A stretch of 5,595 nt of DNA from an uncultured Prevotella sp. (GTDB taxonomy: Bacteria > Bacteroidota > Bacteroidia > Bacteroidales > Bacteroidaceae), in the NCBI GenBank assembly GCA_945827565.1, contig CALZNR010000115.1:1-5595 (forward strand). The letters are read 5' to 3'. Made by a program: the position numbers and the translations under genes. Position 1 is the first letter of the stretch; each line of letters starts with the position of its first letter. The notes below the pieces were generated by a model, which saw nothing but the letters and a program-made list of their open reading frames with translations, made no database searches and had not been told where the DNA came from. Positions 1 to 5,595 of this stretch are shown piece after piece.

Positions 1-46
1 AGATTTCTGCCTGTCTCGTGGGCTCGGAGATGTGTATAAGAGACAG
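1..46 (+). other. Illumina Nextera i7 adapter remnant (artefact, not genomic)
   Basis: Bases 1-4 (AGAT) match the 3' end of the P7 flow-cell oligo. Bases 5-12 (TTCTGCCT) match the i7 index of Nextera primer N703 in primer orientation. Bases 13-27 (GTCTCGTGGGCTCGG) are the Nextera read-2 adapter. Bases 28-46 (AGATGTGTATAAGAGACAG) are the 19-bp Tn5 mosaic end. The order P7 end, index, adapter, mosaic end is exactly that of a tagmentation library molecule, so this is untrimmed adapter at a contig end and not an integrated transposon. Genomic sequence begins at about base 47, at the site where the transposase cut inside frdB. Confidence 0.98.
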
Positions 47-48
47 TT

Positions 49-711
49 CCAGACGACACCTCGTTTCTGGAGATGCTTGACATCCTCAACGAAGAGCTGA
101 TAAGCGAGGGCAAGGAGCCCTTCGTGTTCGACCACGACTGTCGCGAGGGTATCTGCGGCATGTGCTCACTCTACATCAACGGTCATCCACACGGACCTGC
201 CACAGGTGCCACCACCTGCCAGTTGTACATGCGTCGCTTCAACGATGGCGATGTGATTACAGTGGAGCCCTGGCGCTCGGCTGCCTTCCCCGTAATCAAA
301 GACTGTATGGTAGATCGCTCGGCATTCGACAAGATTATCCAGGCTGGTGGCTACACCACCGTGCGCACCGGACAGGCACAGGATGCCAACGCCATCCTGA
401 TACCCAAGGAGGATGCCGATGAGGCTATGGATGCCGCTACCTGCATTGGTTGCGGATGCTGTGTGGCTGCCTGCAAAAACGGTTCTGCCATGCTCTTCGT
501 ATCATCCAAGGTGTCGCAGCTGGCACTGCTGCCACAGGGCAAGCCCGAGGCTGCCAAGCGTGCCAAGGCAATGGTGATGAAGATGGAGGAACTGGGCTTT
601 GGTAACTGTACCAACACCCGTGCCTGCGAGGCAGAATGTCCAAAGAACGAGTCTATCGCCAACATCGCCCGTCTGAACCGCGAGTTCATCAAAGCCAAGT
701 TAGCCGACTAA
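49..711 (+). CDS. frdB: Succinate dehydrogenase/fumarate reductase iron-sulfur subunit (5'-truncated by adapter)
   Basis: This is the electron-transfer subunit of the membrane-bound succinate:quinone/quinol:fumarate oxidoreductase. It passes electrons between the flavoprotein (A) and the membrane cytochrome b (C); in Bacteroidales it serves fumarate respiration on the way to succinate and propionate. The reading frame is open from base 49 (PDDTSFLEM...) before the first ATG at 73, so 73 is an internal methionine and the real start is lost behind the adapter; about 30 residues are missing relative to the roughly 250-aa family. The [2Fe-2S] cysteines are at codons 139, 154, 163 and 217 (CREGICGMC plus a distal C). 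The [4Fe-4S] motif [11 protein letters not shown] spans 442-474, and the last cluster (C-x5-C-x3-CP) uses codons 607, 625 and 637. An extra cysteine at codon 457 lies between ligands, where relatives commonly have alanine. B is usually last in the Bacteroidales C-A-B operon, which fits the terminator 96 bp downstream. The family is certain; frd versus sdh naming is a convention. Confidence 0.96.
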   Translation, partial: PDDTSFLEMLDILNEELISEGKEPFVFDHDCREGICGMCSLYINGHPHGPATGATTCQLYMRRFNDGDVITVEPWRSAAFPVIKDCMVDRSAFDKIIQAGGYTTVRTGQAQDANAILIPKEDADEAMDAATCIGCGCCVAACKNGSAMLFVSSKVSQLALLPQGKPEAAKRAKAMVMKMEELGFGNCTNTRACEAECPKNESIANIARLNREFIKAKLAD

Positions 712-720
712 GCAAAAGTA

Positions 721-768
721 GTGCAGGTGGGGTGACACCCACAACTCACCTGTAATGCCTGCCTGCAC
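721..768 (+). other. Foldable 3'UTR element downstream of frdB
   Basis: GTGCAGG at 721-727 pairs perfectly with CCTGCAC at 762-768. Inside it a small hairpin GGGT(GAC)ACCC occupies 730-740. A competing pairing, CAGGTG (724-729) with CACCTG (747-752), uses some of the same bases, so two mutually exclusive folds are possible. It starts 10 bases after the frdB stop and lies upstream of the terminator. It may stabilise the mRNA 3' end or be part of a 3'UTR-derived small RNA. I do not recognise a known RNA family, and short pairings like these can arise by chance. Confidence 0.35.
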
Positions 769-806
769 GTAGCGGGCGAGCAGACACATTATATAATATA
801 GGAAAG

Positions 807-844
807 AAAAAGGTGGATAGGGAGCAATCTCTGTCCACCTTTTT
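807..844 (+). terminator. Rho-independent terminator of the frd operon, possibly bidirectional
   Basis: Bases 807-823 pair with 828-844 over 17 positions without bulges (14 Watson-Crick and 3 G-T pairs), closed by a GCAA loop (824-827), a stable GNRA tetraloop. The core GGTGGA/TCCACC is preceded by an A run (807-811) and followed by a T run (840-845), so the structure could stop transcription on either strand. It lies 96 bp after the frdB stop and 173 bp before the next start codon, and separates the respiratory operon from the lipoprotein genes. Confidence 0.9.
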
Positions 845-943
845 TCTTGCTGATATGTATCATGGCGAGCTCTATGAACGGCAGCACTCAAGCGGGAAAG
901 GTATGTTAAATATTTATAATTGTATATTCTGCCGACAACAACT

Positions 944-966
944 TTTGTCAAAATTATGTACTTTTG
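944..966 (+). promoter_or_regulatory. Candidate Bacteroidales sigma-ABfr promoter for the lipoprotein genes
   Basis: TACTTTTG at 959-966 is an exact match to the Bacteroidales -7 consensus TAnnTTTG. A TTTG at 944-947 resembles the -33 element, but the gap between them is only 11 bp, whereas the consensus calls for about 20. The -33 assignment is therefore doubtful, and the -7 box may act alone or with an activator. The upstream sequence (900-930) is AT-rich. Transcription would start near 970-975, giving a leader of roughly 45 nt before the ATG at 1017. A short inverted repeat, TTTTG-T-CAAAA, covers 943-953 and could be an operator half. Confidence 0.5.
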
Positions 967-1016
967 CTCAAATCAATGGATTGTTTACGTAATTGACTGG
1001 AAAATAGATAGGCATT

Positions 1017-3521
1017 ATGATAGGTAAGAAAGCGGTGAAGTGGTTTATGGTCACCATGATGTTGGTGGCTGTATGCAGTTGCAAAGACTCTGACATGTAC
1101 GACAGAGACGCTTACATGAGTCAGGTGAAACAGGCCTTCCCTGTGGCAGATATCGACCCCCAGCACGATTGGAGCAGTGTGGGATTCACCCGCCTGTCAG
1201 TGCGATTGTGCATGAACAAGCAGGGCACCTACATGGTGCATGTGTATTCTGCCATGCCGCAGAGCGGCCAGCACACAGAACTTCTTGCTTCGGCAGAGGT
1301 GGTAAATGGAGATGTGTTTACCACCAATCTCAACTATCGTCTCACCTCGCCCATGCTGTATATTGCCGTAGAGGACGAGCGAGGCTTTTTGTCAGTTTAC
1401 TCCAGAGAAATAAAAGGTCAGACCACTGATACACAGGTGGGTGATGCCGTGCAGGATGCAGGCAGTGCTGCCTCGCAGGCTCCCCGTTTGAAAGCCTCTA
1501 CGCGCAAGTTCCCCGATTTTCCTGCAGAGAGTGAATATGCCACCACAGTGCCTCCCGATGCCTTGCCTATTGAGCTGTATAAGGTAAGCGCAGAGGTTGC
1601 TAACTACTATGTGGACGCCAATACCACTATGTTCAATCCTTGGGAAGGTAGGGCGAGAGTGTATTTCAAGCCCGGTACCTATACCGTGAACTATGGCATG
1701 TCTATTCCCGCTAACGTGCAGTTGTACTTCCTCCCTGGTGCCAAGGTTACCTTCAGTACAAGTGTGAATTGCAATTCTTCCACCTCTGGTATCTATATTG
1801 CAAAGGGGGCTGAGGTTACGTTTGGTACGGATAAAAACCTCAATATGAATGTCCATAACAGAGGAAAAATCATGGCAAAGGGCTTCCAGTTAAATGGCTC
1901 TGGCATTTGCACCAACGAGGGAACATTCTCTGTGGATGGTGCGTTCCGCCTTGCAAACGCAGCTTGTAGCTTTGTCAACGGTGGCACCTTTACCGCTGCT
2001 TCATTGGAAGTGGCGGACGGCTCTGCCGTGCACAATCTCGATAGTGTGAATGTGTCTGGGAAGACCTACCTCTCAAGTACCAATAACGTTTGGGTGAACG
2101 ATGGCAACTATGTCACAGGTTCGCTTAGCTGTGTGGCGGGAACAGACCAGTTTATCAACAACTGCCGGTTGAAGGTGAACGGACTGTTTGAGTTGAACAA
2201 CTGCAATGCTTCCACCTTTGGCTTCCGTCAGGATGCACTCGCTTCAACAGAGACAGAAGAGTTTAAAATCGGCAACGCCAGAGTGTTCCTTGGTGCACAG
2301 TCGCTGTTCAAGGTAAATAAGACAGCCACGATGAACTGTGCCAATCCAGGCTACGGTATCCACAGCACGAGTACAGACGCTGCGAAGCCCGCTGTGTTCC
2401 AGGCAAAGGATGTGGTGATGGGAGGCGCCTCGACAGAGAATCAGGTGACCTACAGCGGCTATCTCTGGGTGGCATCCGACAGTCACTTTGCACGCCTGAA
2501 GAGTGATGGGCGAACCACCTATAATGTGGCAGACGACAAGGTGAGCTTTGCCATTGGTGCCAACGATGCTTCCACCACCATTCCTGCCTCTACATGCACG
2601 CCGGGCTACAATCAGGGAGAAGTTCCTGTTGACCAGCCTGTGAATGATGACATGACCATGGTTTGCTGCTATGAGGATAATTTCCCCGTGCCTGGCGACT
2701 ACGACTTCAACGATGTGGTGATGGGACTGAAGATGGAGAAGAAACCTCGCAGGGAGGGAGCCAAGCGCGATACCTTGGTGCTCAAGGTGGAGTTGAAGGC
2801 TGTAGGTGCCAGCAAGTCTATCGGTGCTGCGTTGCGCCTGAAGGGTGTAAAGGCTCAGCACGTGAGCAGCAACTTCAAACTGAGTGCGGAGGCCGACAGG
2901 AAGATGTATAACTTCTACGACATCGAATTCTATAACAGAGTCATCAAGCCCAATCCTGAAGGCTCAAAGAAATTCCTCACTGCCATTGGCACACAAGATA
3001 TGGTGATACCTCTCTTCAATGATGCCCACTATGCCATCACCGGCGGACTGAAGGAGAATGGCGATGTGAAGCGCAGATTCTACAACACCGTGGCTGACAG
3101 AAACAATGAAAAAGGTGAGGAAATAGCTGCTGACATGCTGCCCGAGAACCAATATACGGTGTTCTTTGCAGATGCCGATGCCTTCAATAATTTCACCATC
3201 AACGATGCAGACCTCTTTATCATTGAAGAGTTCAACGGTGCGTTCTTTGAGGTGCACACCTATCAGTACAAGCAGGATGAGGTGGTGCACAACTGGCGCA
3301 ACGGAAGTGATGCCTATACCGACAACTATCCCTGGGGACTAGCAGTGCCCTCTGCTTCGTTCCGCTATCCTATAGAGTGGACGGCCATAGGCTCTTGTCT
3401 CACCAGCAATGTGTTTGGAGGTGCTTACCAAACAATGGGTCACTCTTTCATTGAGTGGGCACGCAACCACAATCAGGCCACAGACTGGTATAACTATCCC
3501 ACCAGTGGGCTTGTGTATTGA
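1017..3521 (+). CDS. Surface-exposed lipoprotein with beta-solenoid and C-terminal LruC-type domain
   Basis: Complete 834-aa protein. The N-terminus is a lipoprotein signal peptide ending MLVAVCSCKDSDMY. C22 is the best lipidation site (S at -1), and the following KDSD resembles the Bacteroidetes lipoprotein export signal, so a location on the outer face of the outer membrane is inferred. Residues about 40-135 form a small domain starting FPVADIDPQHDW. Residues about 190-400 are rich in short beta-strand, glycine and asparagine motifs suggesting a right-handed beta-solenoid. Residues about 545-834 are an LruC-type (DUF4842-like) domain: YEDNFPVPGDYDFNDVV at 552-568 has the acidic D-x-D-x-N-D pattern typical of calcium-binding loops, and the tail (PWGLAVPSASFRYPIEW... 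to ...WYNYPTSGLVY) matches the usual end of such domains, so the gene is intact. The ATG at 1017 is chosen because the signal peptide begins there; no good Shine-Dalgarno is seen, which is normal in this phylum. It is probably first in an operon with the gene at 3633. Its ligand and function are unknown. Confidence 0.88.
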   Translation: MIGKKAVKWFMVTMMLVAVCSCKDSDMYDRDAYMSQVKQAFPVADIDPQHDWSSVGFTRLSVRLCMNKQGTYMVHVYSAMPQSGQHTELLASAEVVNGDVFTTNLNYRLTSPMLYIAVEDERGFLSVYSREIKGQTTDTQVGDAVQDAGSAASQAPRLKASTRKFPDFPAESEYATTVPPDALPIELYKVSAEVANYYVDANTTMFNPWEGRARVYFKPGTYTVNYGMSIPANVQLYFLPGAKVTFSTSVNCNSSTSGIYIAKGAEVTFGTDKNLNMNVHNRGKIMAKGFQLNGSGICTNEGTFSVDGAFRLANAACSFVNGGTFTAASLEVADGSAVHNLDSVNVSGKTYLSSTNNVWVNDGNYVTGSLSCVAGTDQFINNCRLKVNGLFELNNCNASTFGFRQDALASTETEEFKIGNARVFLGAQSLFKVNKTATMNCANPGYGIHSTSTDAAKPAVFQAKDVVMGGASTENQVTYSGYLWVASDSHFARLKSDGRTTYNVADDKVSFAIGANDASTTIPASTCTPGYNQGEVPVDQPVNDDMTMVCCYEDNFPVPGDYDFNDVVMGLKMEKKPRREGAKRDTLVLKVELKAVGASKSIGAALRLKGVKAQHVSSNFKLSAEADRKMYNFYDIEFYNRVIKPNPEGSKKFLTAIGTQDMVIPLFNDAHYAITGGLKENGDVKRRFYNTVADRNNEKGEEIAADMLPENQYTVFFADADAFNNFTINDADLFIIEEFNGAFFEVHTYQYKQDEVVHNWRNGSDAYTDNYPWGLAVPSASFRYPIEWTAIGSCLTSNVFGGAYQTMGHSFIEWARNHNQATDWYNYPTSGLVY
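1857..2195 (+). repeat. NxG-type 19-21-residue protein repeats (predicted beta-solenoid coils)
   Basis: Within the lipoprotein at 1017, six degenerate units begin at residues 281 (NRGKI), 300 (NEGTF), 321 (NGGTF), 340 (NLDSV), 361 (NDGNY) and 381 (NNCRL), spaced 19, 21, 19, 21 and 20 residues. Each has an N-x-G/D/C turn followed by alternating hydrophobic residues, then a second strand ending in a hydrophobic residue before the next Asn. This periodicity is what is expected of stacked solenoid rungs with an Asn ladder. The DNA itself is not repetitive, so the duplications are old. Less regular coils probably precede it (residues about 215-280). Confidence 0.65.
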
Positions 3522-3632
3522 TTCGTAGTTGGCTGCTCTGATGGAGCAAGCGTTCTGTCAAGGCAAGCCATCGACTCTCTCGCTTATCAGACAAACAATC
3601 CAAGGAATTATCAGAATTACAACCAGAGAATT

Positions 3633-5595
3633 ATGAAGAAAGGTTTTATTGGTGCTCATGTTGTAGCAGTGGCTGCATTGGCAAGCGTGGCAATGACAGG
3701 ATGTAGAGACAAAGACATGTACCAAGGCGACCGTACTGAATTTGAGTACGAGGCTTCATGGACCAATAGGTTTGGCAACGTGGATCCACAGCAAAACTGG
3801 AACCTTGCCACACAGGTAAACGCCGTGGTAAAGGTAAGTCCGCTTGCCGCTGGCTCTAAAGTGTGTGTGTTTGATGCCAATCCCTATACCGAAGATGCCC
3901 GACTGCTGGCCGAGAAGCAACTCTTTGCAGAGAATGTGTGTATGGGCATAGACATGCTGAAAGGCACATCGCAGGTGTATGCCTGTGTGCTGACACCCGA
4001 GGGCAAGGTACAGGTGCGTGGCTTCTACAATGTGGCAAACGGCACTGTGGAGATAACCAACAACCCCGAGCAGCAGAGCAAGGCCCCCATGAAGGCACAT
4101 GCTGTGGAGGCCTGCAATGTGACCTTTGGCAATACCTATGACCTGGGAGCCTACCGCACCGTGTATCACCCTGCTGAAACGAAGAGAGAGTGGGATGGAA
4201 AAACCTATTGCATCAATGGCAGATACTATCGCTACGAAAACGGGCATTACTACAAAAATACCGATGGTGACCCCGATGGAAAATATATCCTGATACCCGA
4301 TGAATGGCAGGGCAACTGGACAGAATTCCCTGACCAGTGGGCCATCTCTGGTGGAGTATGGGGCAATCCGTTTCAGGATGCAGATTATCTGAAGTATTAC
4401 AAGAACATCGCCGTAGAGGCATGGACTGAGGTGTTCTCGTATGGCAGTGTGACAGAGTTGGAGAATGTGTCGCGCACCGCGGGCGAAAGCTGGAAGCAAG
4501 GTGTGGGCTACGGCTTATTTGGCACGGGCAAGTTCTTTGCAGAGCGTGTCAAGTATTTTGCTGACACCAAGACACAATTAGATGGATATAGCCTGACAGA
4601 GATAGAGAAGGGAGCTTCCATCACTACCTCCGAGGCTGGTCCGCTGAGCCTCTCCATGGTTTATGGGGCTACGCAGATTTCCGATGCTTTTGGCTATTTC
4701 TATTATGAGGATGGTCAGAATCCCGATGATGCACCGCGCTACATTCTTATCAAGAATGCACGCCCCCAAGACAATATCTATACTGGAACATGGGGACAGG
4801 GTGCCGTGGGAAATATGCAACTGGCAGAGTGGAGCAATTACCAATATCTTGTGGAACACAAAAACGATACTCCACAAGAGTATGAGGTAATCACAGGGAA
4901 TACTCCCATGAGTCGCTATGTGGAGGCGTACAACAAACTCTATGTGGGAACACGCTACAAGGTGCCCTATTTTGGCAAGAACTATCAGCAAGAAGCTGCC
5001 ACCTATACCTTCCCCGCAGGTGTGCACATTGAGTTCTTCATTATCAACAACAGTGATCCTGAAAATCCCAATTATAAGCAGAATCTGAACAACTTCAACT
5101 ACGGTTCTCCCGCAGAAAATCTCAAGATAGAGCATTACAGGGAGCGCACGAATTTTGCGCCAAACTATGGTGCAGTGAAAGGAACCACGTGGGTTTATGA
5201 AGGCAGACAGTATATTGGATTTGAAGATGGCGGTGGCGATGAAGACCTTAACGACATCGTGCTGTTGGTAGAGGGAAAAACAACCACTCCTCCCGCTACA
5301 GAGGTGCCTCCAGTGGAGCCCGCTGCTGACACACAGGCATGGACAGTGGCCTGCGAAGACCTTGGTTCCACCGACGACTACGACTTCAACGACGTGGTGT
5401 TTCAGGTGAAGCATGTTGCAGGTTCTACCACCGCTACGGTGATACCCTTGGCAGCTGGAGGAATGTTTGCGTCTCATATCCAGTATCTTTCTGCTGATTT
5501 GGGTGAGATACACAAGTTGATCAACCCCAAAGCCAGCACCACCACCATGCTCAACACCACCACCTATACCCCGGCAGCACAGACAGTGAGTGTCA
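3633..5595 (+). CDS. Lipoprotein with DUF4114-type and LruC-type domains (3' end beyond window)
   Basis: The frame is open from the ATG at 3633 to the window end (654 codons, no stop), so the C-terminus is missing. A signal peptide ends in lipobox MTGC (C24), followed by RDKDMYQ, suggesting a lipid-anchored outer-membrane protein. FGNVDPQQNWNLA at residues 47-59 parallels the IDPQHDW motif of the preceding protein, and both continue with an LLA segment and a V-x-GF strand, so the two are paralogues over the N-terminal domain. Residues about 187-230 are Tyr/Trp-rich and contain DGDPDG at 211-216, a DxDxDG-like calcium-loop pattern. Residues about 455-548 look like DUF4114: FPAGVHIEFFIINN, then GFEDGGGDEDLNDIVLLVEG at 529-548. 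A Pro/Thr linker (about 549-567) leads into CEDLGSTDDYDFNDVVFQV (574-592), the opening of an LruC-type domain cut by the window edge. It starts 111 bp after the upstream lipoprotein gene with no terminator between, so cotranscription is likely. Function unknown; adhesion or calcium-dependent surface assembly is inference only. Confidence 0.85.
   Translation, partial: MKKGFIGAHVVAVAALASVAMTGCRDKDMYQGDRTEFEYEASWTNRFGNVDPQQNWNLATQVNAVVKVSPLAAGSKVCVFDANPYTEDARLLAEKQLFAENVCMGIDMLKGTSQVYACVLTPEGKVQVRGFYNVANGTVEITNNPEQQSKAPMKAHAVEACNVTFGNTYDLGAYRTVYHPAETKREWDGKTYCINGRYYRYENGHYYKNTDGDPDGKYILIPDEWQGNWTEFPDQWAISGGVWGNPFQDADYLKYYKNIAVEAWTEVFSYGSVTELENVSRTAGESWKQGVGYGLFGTGKFFAERVKYFADTKTQLDGYSLTEIEKGASITTSEAGPLSLSMVYGATQISDAFGYFYYEDGQNPDDAPRYILIKNARPQDNIYTGTWGQGAVGNMQLAEWSNYQYLVEHKNDTPQEYEVITGNTPMSRYVEAYNKLYVGTRYKVPYFGKNYQQEAATYTFPAGVHIEFFIINNSDPENPNYKQNLNNFNYGSPAENLKIEHYRERTNFAPNYGAVKGTTWVYEGRQYIGFEDGGGDEDLNDIVLLVEGKTTTPPATEVPPVEPAADTQAWTVACEDLGSTDDYDFNDVVFQVKHVAGSTTATVIPLAAGGMFASHIQYLSADLGEIHKLINPKASTTTMLNTTTYTPAAQTVSV

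Noticed and set aside
28..46. Tn5 mosaic end read as the terminus of a natural transposon
   Set aside because: It is directly preceded by the Nextera adapter, an N703 index and P7 sequence, which only occurs in sequencing library molecules.
73..711. ATG at 73 as the true start of frdB
   Set aside because: The frame is open upstream to the adapter junction and encodes conserved family residues (DTSFLEM), so 73 is internal.
700..951. 83-codon minus-strand frame in the intergenic region as a small gene
   Set aside because: It runs straight through the terminator hairpin and the candidate promoter and has no similarity I recognise.
3534..3548. Hairpin TGCTC/GAGCA between the two lipoprotein genes as a terminator
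   Set aside because: The stem is only 5 bp with a tiny loop and no T run follows, so it should not stop transcription.
3605..3633. Three GAATTA copies just before the second lipoprotein start as an operator
   Set aside because: The copies are 6 bp long, unevenly spaced (9 and 14 bp) and in A/T-rich leader sequence where chance repeats are common; the A-rich leader is more simply explained by SD-independent initiation in Bacteroidetes.
4578..5513. 311-codon open frame on the minus strand
   Set aside because: It lies opposite the clearly coding lipoprotein gene, has a composition typical of an antisense shadow (rich in I, V, H, C, S), and shows no recognisable domain. The minus-strand frames at 2244-2861 and 3756-4499 were dropped for the same reason.

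Overview
The window looks like chromosome from a member of the order Bacteroidales, most plausibly Prevotellaceae, although the genus cannot be fixed from sequence alone. The reasons are the Bacteroidales-type FrdB protein, two large surface lipoproteins of the LruC/DUF4114 kind with Bacteroidetes-style export signals, no clear Shine-Dalgarno sequences, and a TAnnTTTG promoter element. The first 46 bases are not biological. They are the end of an Illumina P7/Nextera adapter with an i7 index and the Tn5 mosaic end, so the true sequence starts at about base 47 and the left edge is a library or assembly artefact.

Layout: (1) 1-46, adapter. (2) 49-711, the 3' nine-tenths or so of the iron-sulfur subunit of succinate dehydrogenase/fumarate reductase (frdB/sdhB). 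All expected cluster cysteines are present; only the N-terminus is missing. (3) 712-1016, an intergenic region with a foldable 3'UTR element (721-768), a strong intrinsic terminator with a GCAA loop (807-844) that closes the frd operon, and a candidate Bacteroidales promoter (944-966) inside a 14-bp direct repeat. (4) 1017-3521, a complete 834-aa lipoprotein: short N-terminal IDP..W domain, a predicted beta-solenoid with NxG-type repeats, and a C-terminal LruC-type domain. (5) 3633-5595, a second, paralogous lipoprotein that runs off the right edge (654 codons, open throughout). It carries a DUF4114-type domain followed by the start of an LruC-type domain.

The two lipoproteins are on the same strand, 111 bp apart, with no terminator or recognisable promoter between them, so they probably form one transcription unit separate from the upstream respiratory operon. 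They share the start of the mature protein (C[KR]DxDMY), an [IV]DPQxxW motif about 25-28 residues after the lipid-modified cysteine, and the acidic DYDFNDVV signature. The likely picture is a pair of lipid-anchored, possibly calcium-binding, surface proteins displayed together. Their biological role is unknown. I see no evidence of mobile elements, CRISPR, tRNA or rRNA.
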